NCBI GenBank assembly: GCA_018400955.1 | Contig: JAGYLH010000035.1 | Span: 1 to 34,512, forward strand | Length of the DNA: 34,512 nt | Reading direction: 5' to 3' | From: Bacteroidales bacterium | Lineage (GTDB): Bacteria > Bacteroidota > Bacteroidia > Bacteroidales > F082 | Shown: in pieces, positions 7,328 to 16,333 of the stretch | Position numbering within the stretch: position 1 is the stretch's first letter | Layout: every line of letters begins with the position of its first letter | Position numbers and translations under genes: made by a program | The notes under the pieces: model-generated | What the model was told of the DNA's origin: nothing | Seen by the model: only the letters and a program-made list of their open reading frames with translations | The model's database searches: none

Positions 7328-8118
7328 TAGCAATTCCAGTTTGGTTTACGTTTTTCAAAAAATGCGGCAATACCTTCCTGTCCTTCGGCTGAAGCCCGCT
7401 GACTGGCAATCAAACGAGCGGTTTCTTCCATCAGTTCCGGGCCTTGATGCTGCTGGCCGGCCACATCGTGGATCAGCTTTTTGCATTGGGCAAGTGCCTC
7501 GGGGGCTGCCGCGAGCAGTTCTTTAACATAGGCCTGAAGGGCTTCCTCCATTTCCCCAATTTCAACTATTTTATTCACCAACAGAAAGCGCGCGGCCTCT
7601 TCGGCTGTAAAACGTCTGCCTGTAAGCATCAGTTCTCGTGCTGCTGCACCGCCACAACGGCGAATAACATAAGGGGAGATGGTTGCCGGGCTGATGCCAA
7701 GCTTAACTTCACTAAAGGCGAAAATGGTATTTTTTTCGGCCAGCACGATGTCGCAGGCTGCCGACAGGCCATTGGCACCTCCATACACGGCTCCGTGCAC
7801 CAGCGCAATTACTGGTTTGGGGCTGCTGTATATGGTTTCGAACAGCGTAGCCAGTTGCATGGCATCTGCATGGTTTTCTTTTTCGCCAAAACCTGCGATC
7901 TCTTTCATATAGTTGAGGTCGGCACCCGCACAAAAGGATTTGCCTTTGCCGCGCAATACGATTACCCGAATGCCGGGCTCATGTGCTAAATGGGTAAATG
8001 CTTCAGTAAGTTCAGCAATCATCAGCGGATTCAGTGCGTTATGCTTTTCGGGCCTGTTTAGCCAGATGCTTGCTTGTTTTTCGGCAAACTGAACAGATAT
8101 GGATTGATAATTCTGCAT
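7327..8118 (-). CDS. liuC: Enoyl-CoA hydratase/isomerase family, probable methylglutaconyl-CoA hydratase
   Basis: 263 residues, the usual crotonase length. WLNRPEKHNALN near the start, GKGKSFCAGADLNYMKEI (oxyanion-hole loop with the AGAD signature) and VHGAVYGGANGLSAACD (second oxyanion Gly-Gly plus the catalytic loop) mark a crotonase-fold hydratase. SEVKLGISPATISPYV follows, as in methylglutaconyl-CoA hydratases. It would hydrate 3-methylglutaconyl-CoA to HMG-CoA in leucine degradation. It lies 5 bases after the liuB stop and its own stop overlaps the liuD start, a tight liuB-C-D operon. A generic enoyl-CoA hydratase is possible, but context favours LiuC. Confidence 0.88.
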   Translation of the reverse strand: MQNYQSISVQFAEKQASIWLNRPEKHNALNPLMIAELTEAFTHLAHEPGIRVIVLRGKGKSFCAGADLNYMKEIAGFGEKENHADAMQLATLFETIYSSPKPVIALVHGAVYGGANGLSAACDIVLAEKNTIFAFSEVKLGISPATISPYVIRRCGGAAARELMLTGRRFTAEEAARFLLVNKIVEIGEMEEALQAYVKELLAAAPEALAQCKKLIHDVAGQQHQGPELMEETARLIASQRASAEGQEGIAAFFEKRKPNWNC

Positions 8119-8123
8119 AAGAT

Positions 8124-9731
8124 TTACATTCTGAAAACACCAAACTGTTGTTCGGGGAAAGGTTTGTTGAGTGATGATGCAATTCCCATTGCCAGAACCT
8201 TGCGTGTGTCAACAGGGTCAATTATGCCATCGTCCCACAGGCGGGCTGTGCTGTAATAAGCCGAACCTTCGCGCTCATATTTTTCGAGTATGGTATTGCG
8301 CAGTTTATCGCGCTCTGCATCAGGCATTTCTTTTCCGGCGGCCTGATATTGGTCTTCCTTTACGGTAACCAACACGGTAGCAGCCTGCTCGCCACCCATG
8401 ACAGAGATTTTGGCGTTGGGCCACATAAAAAGCAAGCGTGGGCCAAAAGCCCTGCCTGCCATACCATAATTGCCTGCCCCAAATGAGCCGCCAAAAATGA
8501 TTGTAAACTTGGGCACATTGGCATTGGAAACAGCATGCACCATTTTGGCGCCATCCTTGGCAATGCCGCCCCGCTCAAAATCTTTGCCCACCATAAAACC
8601 GGTGATATTTTGCAAAAACACCAAGGGAATTTTTCTTGAGGTGCACAGTTCGATGAAGTGGGTTACCTTGAGGGCCGACTCAGAAAAAAGCACACCGTAG
8701 TTGGCGATTATCCCTACAGGGAAGCCCATGATATAGGCAAAACCGGTAACAACTGTGGTGGCATAACGGGCTTTGAACTCCTGAAACTGACTGCCATCCA
8801 CCATGCGCATGATAATTTCGCGCGGATCGAGAATTTTGCGCAAATCAACAGGGGCAAGCCCATAAAGTTCTCTTGGGTCATAAAGCGGTTCCTGTGACAG
8901 CCTGGTTTCGAGGTATTGTTTGCTGGCAGGTTTCAGTGTTTCGAAAATATTACGGCATATCTGTATGGCATGCGTATCATTTTCTGCAAAATGGTCGGCT
9001 ACGCCTGAAATGGTGGTGTGCACATCGGCGCCGCCCAATTCTTCTGCCGTAACTTCTTCGCCGGTGGCTGCCTTTACCAGAGGCGGGCCACCAAGGAAAA
9101 TAGTGCCTTGGTTTTTAACAATAATGGTTTCGTCGCTCATGGCCGGAACATAGGCCCCGCCTGCTGTGCATGAGCCCATAACGATGGCAATCTGAGGCAA
9201 GCCCATGGCCGACATACGGGCCTGGTTGTAAAAAAACCTGCCAAAATGATCGCGATCCGGAAAAACAGTATCTTGCTCCGGCAAAAAGGCACCACCCGAG
9301 TCAACCATATATATGCAAGGGAGGTTGTTCTCCATGGCAATTTCTTGTGCCCGCAAATGCTTTTTGATAGTGTATTGCATATAGGTGCCACCTTTTACAG
9401 TGGCATCATTTGCAATAATTACGGTTTCGCGCCCTTGCACCAGGCCGACGCCGGTTACAATTCCCGCCGAAGGGAAACCGTTGTCGTACAGTTCATAAGC
9501 TGCCAATGGTGAAAGCTCTAAAAAGGGCGTGTTGGGATCAATCAACAAGTTGATACGCTCGCGGGCAAGCAATTTGCCCCGTTCCTTGTGCCGCTGTACC
9601 GACTGCTCGTTTCCGCCAGCGGTATTGGCCCGCATTGTTGTTTTATACTGATGAAGCAGTTGTTCAAAATTGGCTTTGTTCTGTAAAAATTCAGCAGAAC
9701 TGGTGTCGATTTTTGTTTTTAACGTGTACAA
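8124..9731 (-). CDS. liuB: Methylcrotonyl-CoA carboxylase carboxyltransferase (beta) subunit
   Basis: 535 residues, the exact size class of MCC beta. It transfers CO2 from carboxybiotin to 3-methylcrotonyl-CoA. Diagnostic segments are [61 protein letters not shown], and [18 protein letters not shown] followed by [10 protein letters not shown]. The last two separate MCC from propionyl-CoA carboxylases. The C-terminal half has [16 protein letters not shown], the second crotonase-like oxyanion region. The start at 9731 is TTG; no in-frame ATG lies upstream before a stop, and the N-terminus [13 protein letters not shown] aligns with the family start. First gene of the liuBCD operon. Confidence 0.95.
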   Translation of the reverse strand: MYTLKTKIDTSSAEFLQNKANFEQLLHQYKTTMRANTAGGNEQSVQRHKERGKLLARERINLLIDPNTPFLELSPLAAYELYDNGFPSAGIVTGVGLVQGRETVIIANDATVKGGTYMQYTIKKHLRAQEIAMENNLPCIYMVDSGGAFLPEQDTVFPDRDHFGRFFYNQARMSAMGLPQIAIVMGSCTAGGAYVPAMSDETIIVKNQGTIFLGGPPLVKAATGEEVTAEELGGADVHTTISGVADHFAENDTHAIQICRNIFETLKPASKQYLETRLSQEPLYDPRELYGLAPVDLRKILDPREIIMRMVDGSQFQEFKARYATTVVTGFAYIMGFPVGIIANYGVLFSESALKVTHFIELCTSRKIPLVFLQNITGFMVGKDFERGGIAKDGAKMVHAVSNANVPKFTIIFGGSFGAGNYGMAGRAFGPRLLFMWPNAKISVMGGEQAATVLVTVKEDQYQAAGKEMPDAERDKLRNTILEKYEREGSAYYSTARLWDDGIIDPVDTRKVLAMGIASSLNKPFPEQQFGVFRM

Positions 9732-9877
9732 AACTGATTGGTTTATAATTGAAATACAAACATTTAATTGGTCTGACCGGTATTTGCGTCCGGCACTGTT
9801 GCACCCCTTAGCTTGTGCGACCGTAAAGTTATAAAATTATAGCTACAAATAGCAATAGGCTCAGATGGGAGAAGTTT

Positions 9878-9900
9878 TTCAATCATTTGTGCTGATTGAA
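9878..9900. repeat. Inverted repeat between liuB and the EEP gene
   Basis: TTCAATCA (9878-9885) and TGATTGAA (9893-9900) form a perfect 8-bp stem with a 7-base loop, 10 bases past the stop of the minus-strand EEP gene. There is no clear T run on either side, so it is a weak terminator or mRNA-end hairpin at best. Confidence 0.35.
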
Positions 9901-9909
9901 TACATTTAA

Positions 9910-10968
9910 TTATTTGAGCATCAATTCTATAAAAATAGGGTTGTGGTCGCTGTCAGCAAAATCCAGATCGATGGCCTCAAGCTTAAGCAACTGAACATTT
10001 GGTGAAACTATAAAAAAATCGATTGTTGTGGTTGGTGTAACCCCTTTTGCGAACGCCTGATCCAGATGACGGTTGGAAGGATGCGCCGGGTCAAAGGAAA
10101 TAATCCAATCAGCAGGTAAATAATCGCTGGTAATGGCCACCGCTGATGCAGCATAGATGTGGCCGTTATAATTTTCTGCAGGTTTATAGTTCGGTGGGTT
10201 CATATTCCAATCGCCTCCGGCAACCACATAGTTTCCTTTTTGGTATTCCATAAGCATAAACGCCTTGATCACAGCCAACTCCTTCTCCATAAGTTCCTGC
10301 TGATCAACAAAGGCTGAGTTGTGGGTGTTTAGCACAACCAGCTCCTTGCCGTTTGGCAGGTTGAATCGGCTTTCGGTAAAACAACGGTCGAGCAAAAACA
10401 ACCTATCGGGCCAGGGAAGAATTTGGGGATAAGCATGCCTGTTTTCAACCGATGGCACATATTTGCTCAATTGCATCATACCGCTCTTTACGCGGCCCAT
10501 AGGTTCGCTCAATGGCACAGGCACATAGCTTACTTTGTAATTGATAGCTGTGGCAAAATTATGCATAGGCAAAGCATCAGCAATCAGATTAGATTGGTTG
10601 AAGCGATAGCTCCTTTTGGCATCAAAATCAACTTCCTGCAAGAGTATAAAATCAATGGCTTCTTGATTTTTCAAAAATGAAAGGATATTATCAAGGTATT
10701 TACTGGACAAATCCTTGTTTGCCCTCACTTGTTGTCCCCCATCATAAAAGAAATCCATTTCGCGGCCCAAACCTGCATAACCCATATTCCAACTGATAAA
10801 TTTCAGGGACTCATCCGGGTTTAGCTCCTGGCTGTTGCGTTGAATACTTTGCAGTTGTTTCATGTTCGCCGGTTTATAGTCAGCCAAAGTAATATAAAGT
10901 AAAAAAGCCACAAAGGCCAATACAGGAATGAGGACTATCCCCAGTATGATTTTCAATATTTTTTTCAT
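9910..10968 (-). CDS. Endonuclease/exonuclease/phosphatase (EEP) family protein, membrane-anchored
   Basis: 352 residues. Residues 5-30 form an N-terminal membrane anchor (KIILGIVLIPVLAFVAFLLYI). The EEP fold follows with the metal- and substrate-site motifs in order: SWNMGY (N61), LLQEVD (E112), LNTHNSAF (N214, H216), GGDWNMNP (D253, N255) and DSDHNPI (D341, H342). All catalytic positions are present, so it should be an active Mg-dependent phosphodiesterase facing the periplasm. The substrate (DNA, phospholipid or inositol phosphate) cannot be decided. It has its own intergenic regions on both sides, so is probably monocistronic. Confidence 0.88.
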   Translation of the reverse strand: MKKILKIILGIVLIPVLAFVAFLLYITLADYKPANMKQLQSIQRNSQELNPDESLKFISWNMGYAGLGREMDFFYDGGQQVRANKDLSSKYLDNILSFLKNQEAIDFILLQEVDFDAKRSYRFNQSNLIADALPMHNFATAINYKVSYVPVPLSEPMGRVKSGMMQLSKYVPSVENRHAYPQILPWPDRLFLLDRCFTESRFNLPNGKELVVLNTHNSAFVDQQELMEKELAVIKAFMLMEYQKGNYVVAGGDWNMNPPNYKPAENYNGHIYAASAVAITSDYLPADWIISFDPAHPSNRHLDQAFAKGVTPTTTIDFFIVSPNVQLLKLEAIDLDFADSDHNPIFIELMLK

Positions 10969-11060
10969 GGTTGTTTTTTAAAAGTTTCATCAGGTAAAAT
11001 TAATACTAAAGCTGAGACAATGAAAAGAATTTAAATAACAGCAAGCAATTTGGATTTGGT

Positions 11061-11068
11061 TATATTTG
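11061..11068 (+). promoter_or_regulatory. -7 box of the M64 peptidase gene
   Basis: TAtaTTTG at 11061-11068 matches the Bacteroidota -7 consensus. It implies transcription from about 11074 and a leader of about 40 bases to the ATG at 11113; this makes an in-frame start at 11050 impossible on that transcript. Confidence 0.55.
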
Positions 11069-11112
11069 TAGGTGATATTTTCGGCAACTATAACAAGCCA
11101 ATACCATTAGCT

Positions 11113-12384
11113 ATGAAAAACCTTTTATTGCTTGCTTTTTCTTTGATTTTTGCCCTTCCTGGTCAGGCGCAATTCGATTCCTTGTTTTTCGATCGAAGCC
11201 TGCGCATCGACATAGTGCATGCCGGCACGGCCACTTTCGAATGGTATGCCCTGGACGAAATCATTACCGAGCCCTATTGGGGCGGCTCCAAAACCAATTT
11301 GGTTGACACCTTGAGGTATGGGCAACATTTTTTAGAGGTATATGATGCCTCATCCAATGATTTGATTTACTCGCGGGGCTATGGAAGCCTTTTTAGCGAA
11401 TGGCAAACCACCATAGAAGCAAAAACAGTGGTGCGCAGTTTTACCGAAACAGTGGTGTTCCCTTTTCCAAAGAAAACCGTCAATGTGGTGTTATACAGCC
11501 GCAACCGCAATGGATTGTTTGATTCCGTTTTTGGCCTCCAGGTTGACCCCGGCAGTTATTTTATCAAGCCTTTGAAACGGGAGCAATGGCCTGTTTTTGA
11601 GGTGGAAGTGAATGCCTTGCCGGAGTATGCTGTAGATATAGTGCTATTGGCGGATGGCTATACATTGAACGAAATGGGGAAATTCATCAACGACAGCCGC
11701 GGTTTCACACAAAGCCTGTTTTCGTTTGAACCTTTTGCCACCTATCGCAATAAATTTAATATCAGGGCTGTTATGGCACCGTCCAAGGAAAGTGGGGCGA
11801 GCATTCCGGCAGATACTGTTTGGCCGCATACCATCCTGTCTTCTTCGTTTTACACTTTTGACAGCGAGCGTTATTGCATGACCATGGACCACAAAAAAGT
11901 TCGCGATCTGGCTGCCAATGCCCCCTACGATCAGATTTACATTTTGTTGAATACCGAAAAATATGGAGGAGGCGGAATTTATAATTTTTACAGCCTGAGC
12001 ACAGTTGGCAATGCCCTTTCGGCTAAGGTTATTGTGCACGAATTTGGGCATGGCTTTGCCGGATTGGGTGATGAATACTATGATTCCTCAACAGCATACA
12101 ATGATTTTTACAACCTTGAGATAGAACCTTGGGAACCAAACCTGACCACTTTGGTTGATTTTAAAAAAAAATGGCCCCACCTTATCGCCGATACTATTTC
12201 AATACCTACAGCCGATTCAGTTATTTATAAAGATGTTACAGGTGTTTTTGAAGGGGGCGGCTATGTTTCAAAAGGCATGTACCGTCCTGCGCATGATTGC
12301 CTGATGAACACCTTGAAAGGGGATAAGTTTTGCGCGGTATGCACGGAATCTATTATACGTATGATCCGCTTCTATAGTGAATAA
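11113..12384 (+). CDS. Secreted M64-type (IgA peptidase-like) metallopeptidase
   Basis: 423 residues from the ATG at 11113; the longer frame from 11050 starts upstream of the -7 box and gives no sensible N-terminus. The signal peptide is MKNLLLLAFSLIFALPGQAQ. The N-terminal ~150 residues form a beta-rich M64 N-domain. The catalytic signature is H309-EFG-H313-GFAGLGDEYYD, the zinc-binding HExxH plus the GLGDE extension typical of peptidase family M64. DIVLLADGY, about 100 residues upstream, is also typical. A C-terminal CLMNTL ... CAVC region holds Cys residues that probably form a disulfide. No T9SS tail is evident. M64 includes the Clostridium ramosum IgA protease, but most members in Bacteroidota have unknown substrates. 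Confidence 0.9.
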   Translation: MKNLLLLAFSLIFALPGQAQFDSLFFDRSLRIDIVHAGTATFEWYALDEIITEPYWGGSKTNLVDTLRYGQHFLEVYDASSNDLIYSRGYGSLFSEWQTTIEAKTVVRSFTETVVFPFPKKTVNVVLYSRNRNGLFDSVFGLQVDPGSYFIKPLKREQWPVFEVEVNALPEYAVDIVLLADGYTLNEMGKFINDSRGFTQSLFSFEPFATYRNKFNIRAVMAPSKESGASIPADTVWPHTILSSSFYTFDSERYCMTMDHKKVRDLAANAPYDQIYILLNTEKYGGGGIYNFYSLSTVGNALSAKVIVHEFGHGFAGLGDEYYDSSTAYNDFYNLEIEPWEPNLTTLVDFKKKWPHLIADTISIPTADSVIYKDVTGVFEGGGYVSKGMYRPAHDCLMNTLKGDKFCAVCTESIIRMIRFYSE

Positions 12385-12412
12385 AATTATTGAAACGTAA
12401 TGCGTTGGCTTC

Positions 12413-12443
12413 TTGTCCATCTAAGAGGAAATACCTAACTTTG
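12413..12443 (+). promoter_or_regulatory. Promoter of ptb-buk
   Basis: TTG at 12413-12415, a 20-base spacer, then TAacTTTG at 12436-12443. This is a full match to the -33/-7 pattern of the Bacteroidota primary sigma factor and predicts a leader of about 55 bases before ptb. Confidence 0.65.
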
Positions 12444-12503
12444 CGCTTTAAATGTGAATTAATTAACAATAAGATATTTCTATAAAAACTAATAATTAAA
12501 ACT

Positions 12504-13409
12504 ATGAAAATCACCCGTTTGGATCAAATGTTTGAGGTTTTGAAAAGCAGTAAAAGGAAACGTTTGATTGCCGCTTTTGCCAATGATGAACACTCAATAA
12601 GTGCTGTTAGCGAAGCCATTGACCTGGGCATTGTTGAAGGCACCCTGGTAGGCGATAAGGACGAGATTGAAAAAGTATGTAAATCCCACGGCATTGATGC
12701 AACAAAATTTACGATTGTGCATGAAGCAGATGAAATGAAAGCTGCGCGCAAAGCTGTGGAACTGATCAATAAGGGCGATGGCAATTTGCTTATGAAAGGT
12801 TTGGTAAGCACGGACAAATATATGCGTGCCATCCTTGACAAGGAAAATGGCTTGATGGACAAAGGCGCTGTGCTGAGCCATGTAACGGTGATGGAGAACC
12901 CCAGCTACCACAAATTGTTGATTGTTGGCGATGTGGCCATTTTGCCGGCACCTGAAGTAGCCGAAAAAATTGCCATTACCAATTACCTCATTCACACGGC
13001 ACACGCATTGGGAATTGAAAAACCAAAAGTAGCTTTAATAGCAGCATCAGAGGTTGTTAGTCCAAAAATGCAGGCAAGCGTCGATGCGGCAATTATATCA
13101 AAAATGGCTGACCGTGGACAGATAAAAGGGGCATTCGTTGACGGGCCTTTTGCCCTTGATGTGGCTATTGATATGGAAAGTGCCCAAATAAAGAAAATAT
13201 CCGGCGAAGTAGCCGGTGATGCCGATTGCCTGGTTTTCCCGAATATTGAATCTGGCAATGTGTTTTACAAAGCCAACACCAAGTTGGCCAAGGGCGAGCA
13301 AGGTGCCATAGTTGTGGGTGCAAGGGTGCCTGCCGTATTGTCGTCACGTGGCGACAGCACCAAAACAAAACTCTATTCTATTGCATTGGCTGCACTCACA
13401 GCCAGGTAA
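12504..13409 (+). CDS. ptb: Phosphate butyryltransferase
   Basis: 301 residues, the normal Ptb length. It converts butyryl-CoA (or branched acyl-CoA) plus phosphate to acyl-phosphate and CoA. The phosphate acetyl/butyryl transferase fold is shown by NLLMKGLVSTDKYMRAIL, VLSHVTVMENPSYHKLLIVGD, ALIAASEVVSPKMQ, GAFVDGPFALDVAID and LVFPNIESGNVFYK. The gene starts at an ATG with an A-rich leader and no Shine-Dalgarno sequence. buk follows after 42 bases under the same promoter. Being Ptb rather than Pta is supported by length and by the buk neighbour; acyl chain preference is not decided by sequence. Confidence 0.95.
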   Translation: MKITRLDQMFEVLKSSKRKRLIAAFANDEHSISAVSEAIDLGIVEGTLVGDKDEIEKVCKSHGIDATKFTIVHEADEMKAARKAVELINKGDGNLLMKGLVSTDKYMRAILDKENGLMDKGAVLSHVTVMENPSYHKLLIVGDVAILPAPEVAEKIAITNYLIHTAHALGIEKPKVALIAASEVVSPKMQASVDAAIISKMADRGQIKGAFVDGPFALDVAIDMESAQIKKISGEVAGDADCLVFPNIESGNVFYKANTKLAKGEQGAIVVGARVPAVLSSRGDSTKTKLYSIALAALTAR

Positions 13410-13451
13410 AAACCAACAAACAAGAGCAAATCCTACTGAAAGGATATATAT

Positions 13452-14537
13452 ATGGATAATATTGATGACGCGCGCATACTGACAATCAACCCGGGTTCAA
13501 CCTCTACCAAATTTGGCGTTTTTGCCGGTTTGGAGGCCTTGTTTATTAAAACAATCAGGCATACCAACGAAGAACTCGACCCCTTTGAAAAGATTACCGA
13601 TCAGTTTGAATTTCGAAAGGATTTGATACTAAAACAGGTTGAGCAAGAAGATATTGATATACGAAGTATTCGTGCTGTTGTTGGTCGCGGGGGGCTGCTC
13701 AAACCCGTTGAGTCGGGCGTGTATGCCGTTAATGAAGCTATGTTGCGAGACTTAAGGAACAGTCCCCTTGGTGAACATGCCAGCAATTTGGGTGGTTTGA
13801 TTGCCAACGATATTGCCAATTCCCTTCCGGAAGCCCGTGCTTTTATTGCCAACCCGGTGGTGGTTGACGAATTTGATGATATTGCCCGCATTTCGGGTCA
13901 CCCGCTTTTGCCACGTGTTTCCATTTTTCACGCACTCAACCAAAAAGCAGTTGCCCGGCAACATGCCAAGTTTATCATGCGAAAGTATGAGGAATTGAAC
14001 CTGATTGTGGTACACCTTGGCGGAGGTATCACAGTTGGTGCGCACAAACAGGGCAGGGTAGTGGACGTTAACCAGGGTTTGGATGGCGATGGCCCCTTTT
14101 CGCCAGAGCGTACAGGTACTTTGCCTGTTGCAGCGCTGGCCAGGCTTTGTTTTAGTGGAGAATATACCCTCAAACAAGTATTGAAAATGATCAAAGGCGA
14201 AGGCGGTTTGGTGGCTTATCTCGGTACGAATAGCGCCTACGAAGTTGAGCAAAGGGTTCAAAAAGGTGATAAAGAAGCAGAGCTTATTTACAATGCCATG
14301 GCATATCAGGTGGCAAAGGAAATTGGTGCTATGGCTACGGTATTGCGCTTTCATGTTGACAGCATCCTGATTACCGGTGGCATAGCCCACGATAAATATT
14401 TTGTCAACCAAATCATTGAGCGTGTGCATCGCATTGGCCCTGTGCATGTTTACCCTGGCGAAGACGAACTCAAAGCCTTAGCCATGAATGGTTTGCGTGT
14501 ACTTTCCGGGGAAACGGAGCCTAAGGTTTACAGTTAA
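13452..14537 (+). CDS. buk: Butyrate kinase
   Basis: 361 residues, ASKHA-fold acyl kinase. It turns acyl-phosphate plus ADP into the free acid plus ATP. The N-terminal ILTINPGSTSTKFGVF is the phosphate-1/adenosine loop, VVGRGGLLKPVESG is the Buk signature, VVHLGGGITVGAHKQGRVVDV is the second phosphate loop, and ILITGGIAHDKYF is the adenosine motif. Together with Ptb it gives substrate-level phosphorylation from butyryl-, isobutyryl- or isovaleryl-CoA. Given the branched-chain catabolism genes close by, branched acids are plausible substrates; this is inference. Confidence 0.95.
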   Translation: MDNIDDARILTINPGSTSTKFGVFAGLEALFIKTIRHTNEELDPFEKITDQFEFRKDLILKQVEQEDIDIRSIRAVVGRGGLLKPVESGVYAVNEAMLRDLRNSPLGEHASNLGGLIANDIANSLPEARAFIANPVVVDEFDDIARISGHPLLPRVSIFHALNQKAVARQHAKFIMRKYEELNLIVVHLGGGITVGAHKQGRVVDVNQGLDGDGPFSPERTGTLPVAALARLCFSGEYTLKQVLKMIKGEGGLVAYLGTNSAYEVEQRVQKGDKEAELIYNAMAYQVAKEIGAMATVLRFHVDSILITGGIAHDKYFVNQIIERVHRIGPVHVYPGEDELKALAMNGLRVLSGETEPKVYS

Positions 14538-14576
14538 TCTCCAGAAGTTTCTCATACCAAAGTAGTTTTGTGGGAT

Positions 14577-14593
14577 TGTCTCAAGTCGAGACA
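14577..14593. repeat. Small inverted repeat after buk
   Basis: TGTCTC (14577-14582) and GAGACA (14588-14593) flank a 5-base loop, 40 bases past the buk stop, and an AT-rich stretch follows. Possible weak terminator for ptb-buk. Confidence 0.4.
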
Positions 14594-14617
14594 TTTAATA
14601 TTTCAAATCAAAGAAAA

Positions 14618-14637
14618 TTAACAAAAAATTTTGTTAA
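14618..14637. repeat. Perfect palindrome upstream of the Omp28-like gene
   Basis: TTAACAAAA (14618-14626) and TTTTGTTAA (14629-14637) are perfect inverted arms of 9 bases with a 2-base centre. The site ends 4 bases before the -33 element of the next promoter, a position suited to an activator or repressor. It could also act as part of a bidirectional terminator. Confidence 0.5.
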
Positions 14638-14641
14638 TAAA

Positions 14642-14674
14642 TTGCTAAATCGTTTTAGTTAATTTTTATCTTTG
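14642..14674 (+). promoter_or_regulatory. Promoter of the Omp28-like gene
   Basis: TTG at 14642-14644, a 22-base spacer, then TAtcTTTG at 14667-14674, a strong Bacteroidota -7 box. The ATG lies 39 bases further on. Confidence 0.6.
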
Positions 14675-14713
14675 CCATCGTTCTCAATATTAATCACCTA
14701 AACCAAAACTGAA

Positions 14714-16198
14714 ATGAAGAGATTATTTTTTACCCTTTTTTTTGTTGCCACAACGCTTTTTGCTTCTGCCCAGCAAATTGATCGTGAAATGGTAGTGCTT
14801 GAAATTGCAACAGGCACCTGGTGTGTTTTTTGCCCGGGAGCTTCCATGGGGGCGCACGACTTGCTTGAAAATGGCCATCCGGTTGCCATAGTAAAAAATC
14901 ACAATGGCGATCCCTATGCCAATGTTTACTCCAATGCCAGAAATTCCTATTATGGCATCCCTGGTTATCCAACCACATTTTTTGATGGTGGAAACCAAAC
15001 AGTAGGTGGAAGTGCTAGTAATAGCATGTACACACAGTTTTTAGCCAAGGTTAACCAACGTCTGGCTGTACCTACTTCCTTTAAAATTGACATTTTCGGA
15101 TCTCAGATCTGGAATGATTACAACATTACCCTGCGCGTAGAAAAAGTGGCCGATTATGCCATGGAAAATGTCGTGGTGCATCTTGTTTTAACGGAATCAA
15201 ATATTCCTGTAAACTGGTTTAATCAAACCCAGGTGGATAACGTTAACAGGCTGATGGTTCCTGATCAGTTTGGGACACCGCTAACAATTGAAACAGGCGA
15301 AACGCAGTTTGTCGAACTGAATTTTACATTCAACAATTCCTGGATCAAACCCAATACGGAATTGGTAGCCTTTTTGCAAAATACTGCCACCAAAGAAATT
15401 ATGCATTCAACCAAAGTTGCTTTGCTTGATCTGGAAGCACTTGAGATCTTGCAAGCCGACTTTTATGCAGAGATTAGCGAAGCATGCACCAACACCCCCA
15501 TTGCCTTCACCAATACTTCCACTGGAGGCGACACCTATTTGTGGGAATTCCCCGGTGGAACACCAGCTGAGTCAACCGAAGAAAATCCGGAAGTCTATTA
15601 TGAAGAAGCCGGCTTCTATGACGTAACGCTCACAGTTTTTAAGGATGATGAATCAAGCTCCCTTACCATGGAAGACTATATCACAATCATGGATGCCCCT
15701 GAGGTTACTTTCGAAGAAGTACCTGTTTTATGCGAATTTTGGGACCCCTACGAGCTTACCCAAGGCTATCCCGAAGGTGGCACTTACAGCGGCGAAGGCG
15801 TCGTTGATGGTTATTTCCATCCGCAAGACGTAGGTGTTGGTTTTTATGAGGTAACATATTCCTTTACAAACGAAAACGATTGTACCGTTGAGCTAATGCA
15901 AGTGTTGGAAGTGGATGCCTGCACAGGGGTTGAGGAAACTCAAAATGCTGTTGCACAGGTATTCCCGAATCCTACCAATGGCAAACTTAATATTGATTTT
16001 AACGCCAACCTGATGAACCTGGCAAGCGTAAAAGTTTATAACAGCTTGGGCCATTTGGTTTACGAGCAAAAATCCATTGCCCTTTCAGCCAACCGCAAAC
16101 AGGAAATTGATTTGGGCGGACAAGCCGAAGGCATTTACCTTATTCATGTTCAACAAGGCGAAACATCACAATACCAGCGTATTGTTTTGAAATACTAA
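14714..16198 (+). CDS. Omp28-like thioredoxin-fold protein with PKD domain and T9SS sorting domain
   Basis: 494 residues. The signal peptide ends FASAQ. Residues 24-245 are an Omp28-related thioredoxin-like domain with C37-VF-C40 in TGTWCVFCPG and a cis-Pro segment GIPGYPTTFFDGG, so redox or thiol activity outside the cell is possible. Residues about 250-335 form a PKD domain (CTNTPIAFTNTSTGG, YLWEFPGGTP, YDVTLTVF). The C-terminal ~80 residues, VFPNPTNGKLNIDF to QRIVLKY, are a type-A T9SS sorting domain, which directs export through the outer membrane and attachment or release. It has its own promoter and terminator, so is monocistronic. The related P. gingivalis Omp28 is a surface adhesin-like protein; the role here is unknown. 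Confidence 0.9.
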   Translation: MKRLFFTLFFVATTLFASAQQIDREMVVLEIATGTWCVFCPGASMGAHDLLENGHPVAIVKNHNGDPYANVYSNARNSYYGIPGYPTTFFDGGNQTVGGSASNSMYTQFLAKVNQRLAVPTSFKIDIFGSQIWNDYNITLRVEKVADYAMENVVVHLVLTESNIPVNWFNQTQVDNVNRLMVPDQFGTPLTIETGETQFVELNFTFNNSWIKPNTELVAFLQNTATKEIMHSTKVALLDLEALEILQADFYAEISEACTNTPIAFTNTSTGGDTYLWEFPGGTPAESTEENPEVYYEEAGFYDVTLTVFKDDESSSLTMEDYITIMDAPEVTFEEVPVLCEFWDPYELTQGYPEGGTYSGEGVVDGYFHPQDVGVGFYEVTYSFTNENDCTVELMQVLEVDACTGVEETQNAVAQVFPNPTNGKLNIDFNANLMNLASVKVYNSLGHLVYEQKSIALSANRKQEIDLGGQAEGIYLIHVQQGETSQYQRIVLKY

Positions 16199-16220
16199 TT
16201 CCTTGTTTACAGTTTTGCGA

Positions 16221-16255
16221 GCCGGCAAGCCCCAAAAGGTTTGCCGGTTTTTTTT
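16221..16255 (+). terminator. Rho-independent terminator after the Omp28-like gene
   Basis: CCGGCAA (16222-16228) pairs with TTGCCGG (16241-16247) around a 12-base loop that contains a further short CC/GG pairing, and eight T follow at 16248-16255. Confidence 0.88.
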
Positions 16256-16306
16256 ATGGAGAACCAATGTGGGTAAATTGCCTGCCTGCAATGATGCTTC
16301 TTTCCC

Positions 16307-16314
16307 TATCTTTG
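16307..16314 (+). promoter_or_regulatory. -7 box of lysS
   Basis: TAtcTTTG at 16307-16314, ending 19 bases before the lysS ATG, which predicts a very short leader. No good -33 element at the usual spacing was seen. Confidence 0.5.
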
Positions 16315-16333
16315 CACAAATTTTTATAATACT

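Noticed and set aside
11050-11112. Upstream start for the M64 peptidase
   Set aside because: The extension overlaps the -7 box and disrupts the signal peptide; the ATG at 11113 gives a clean one.
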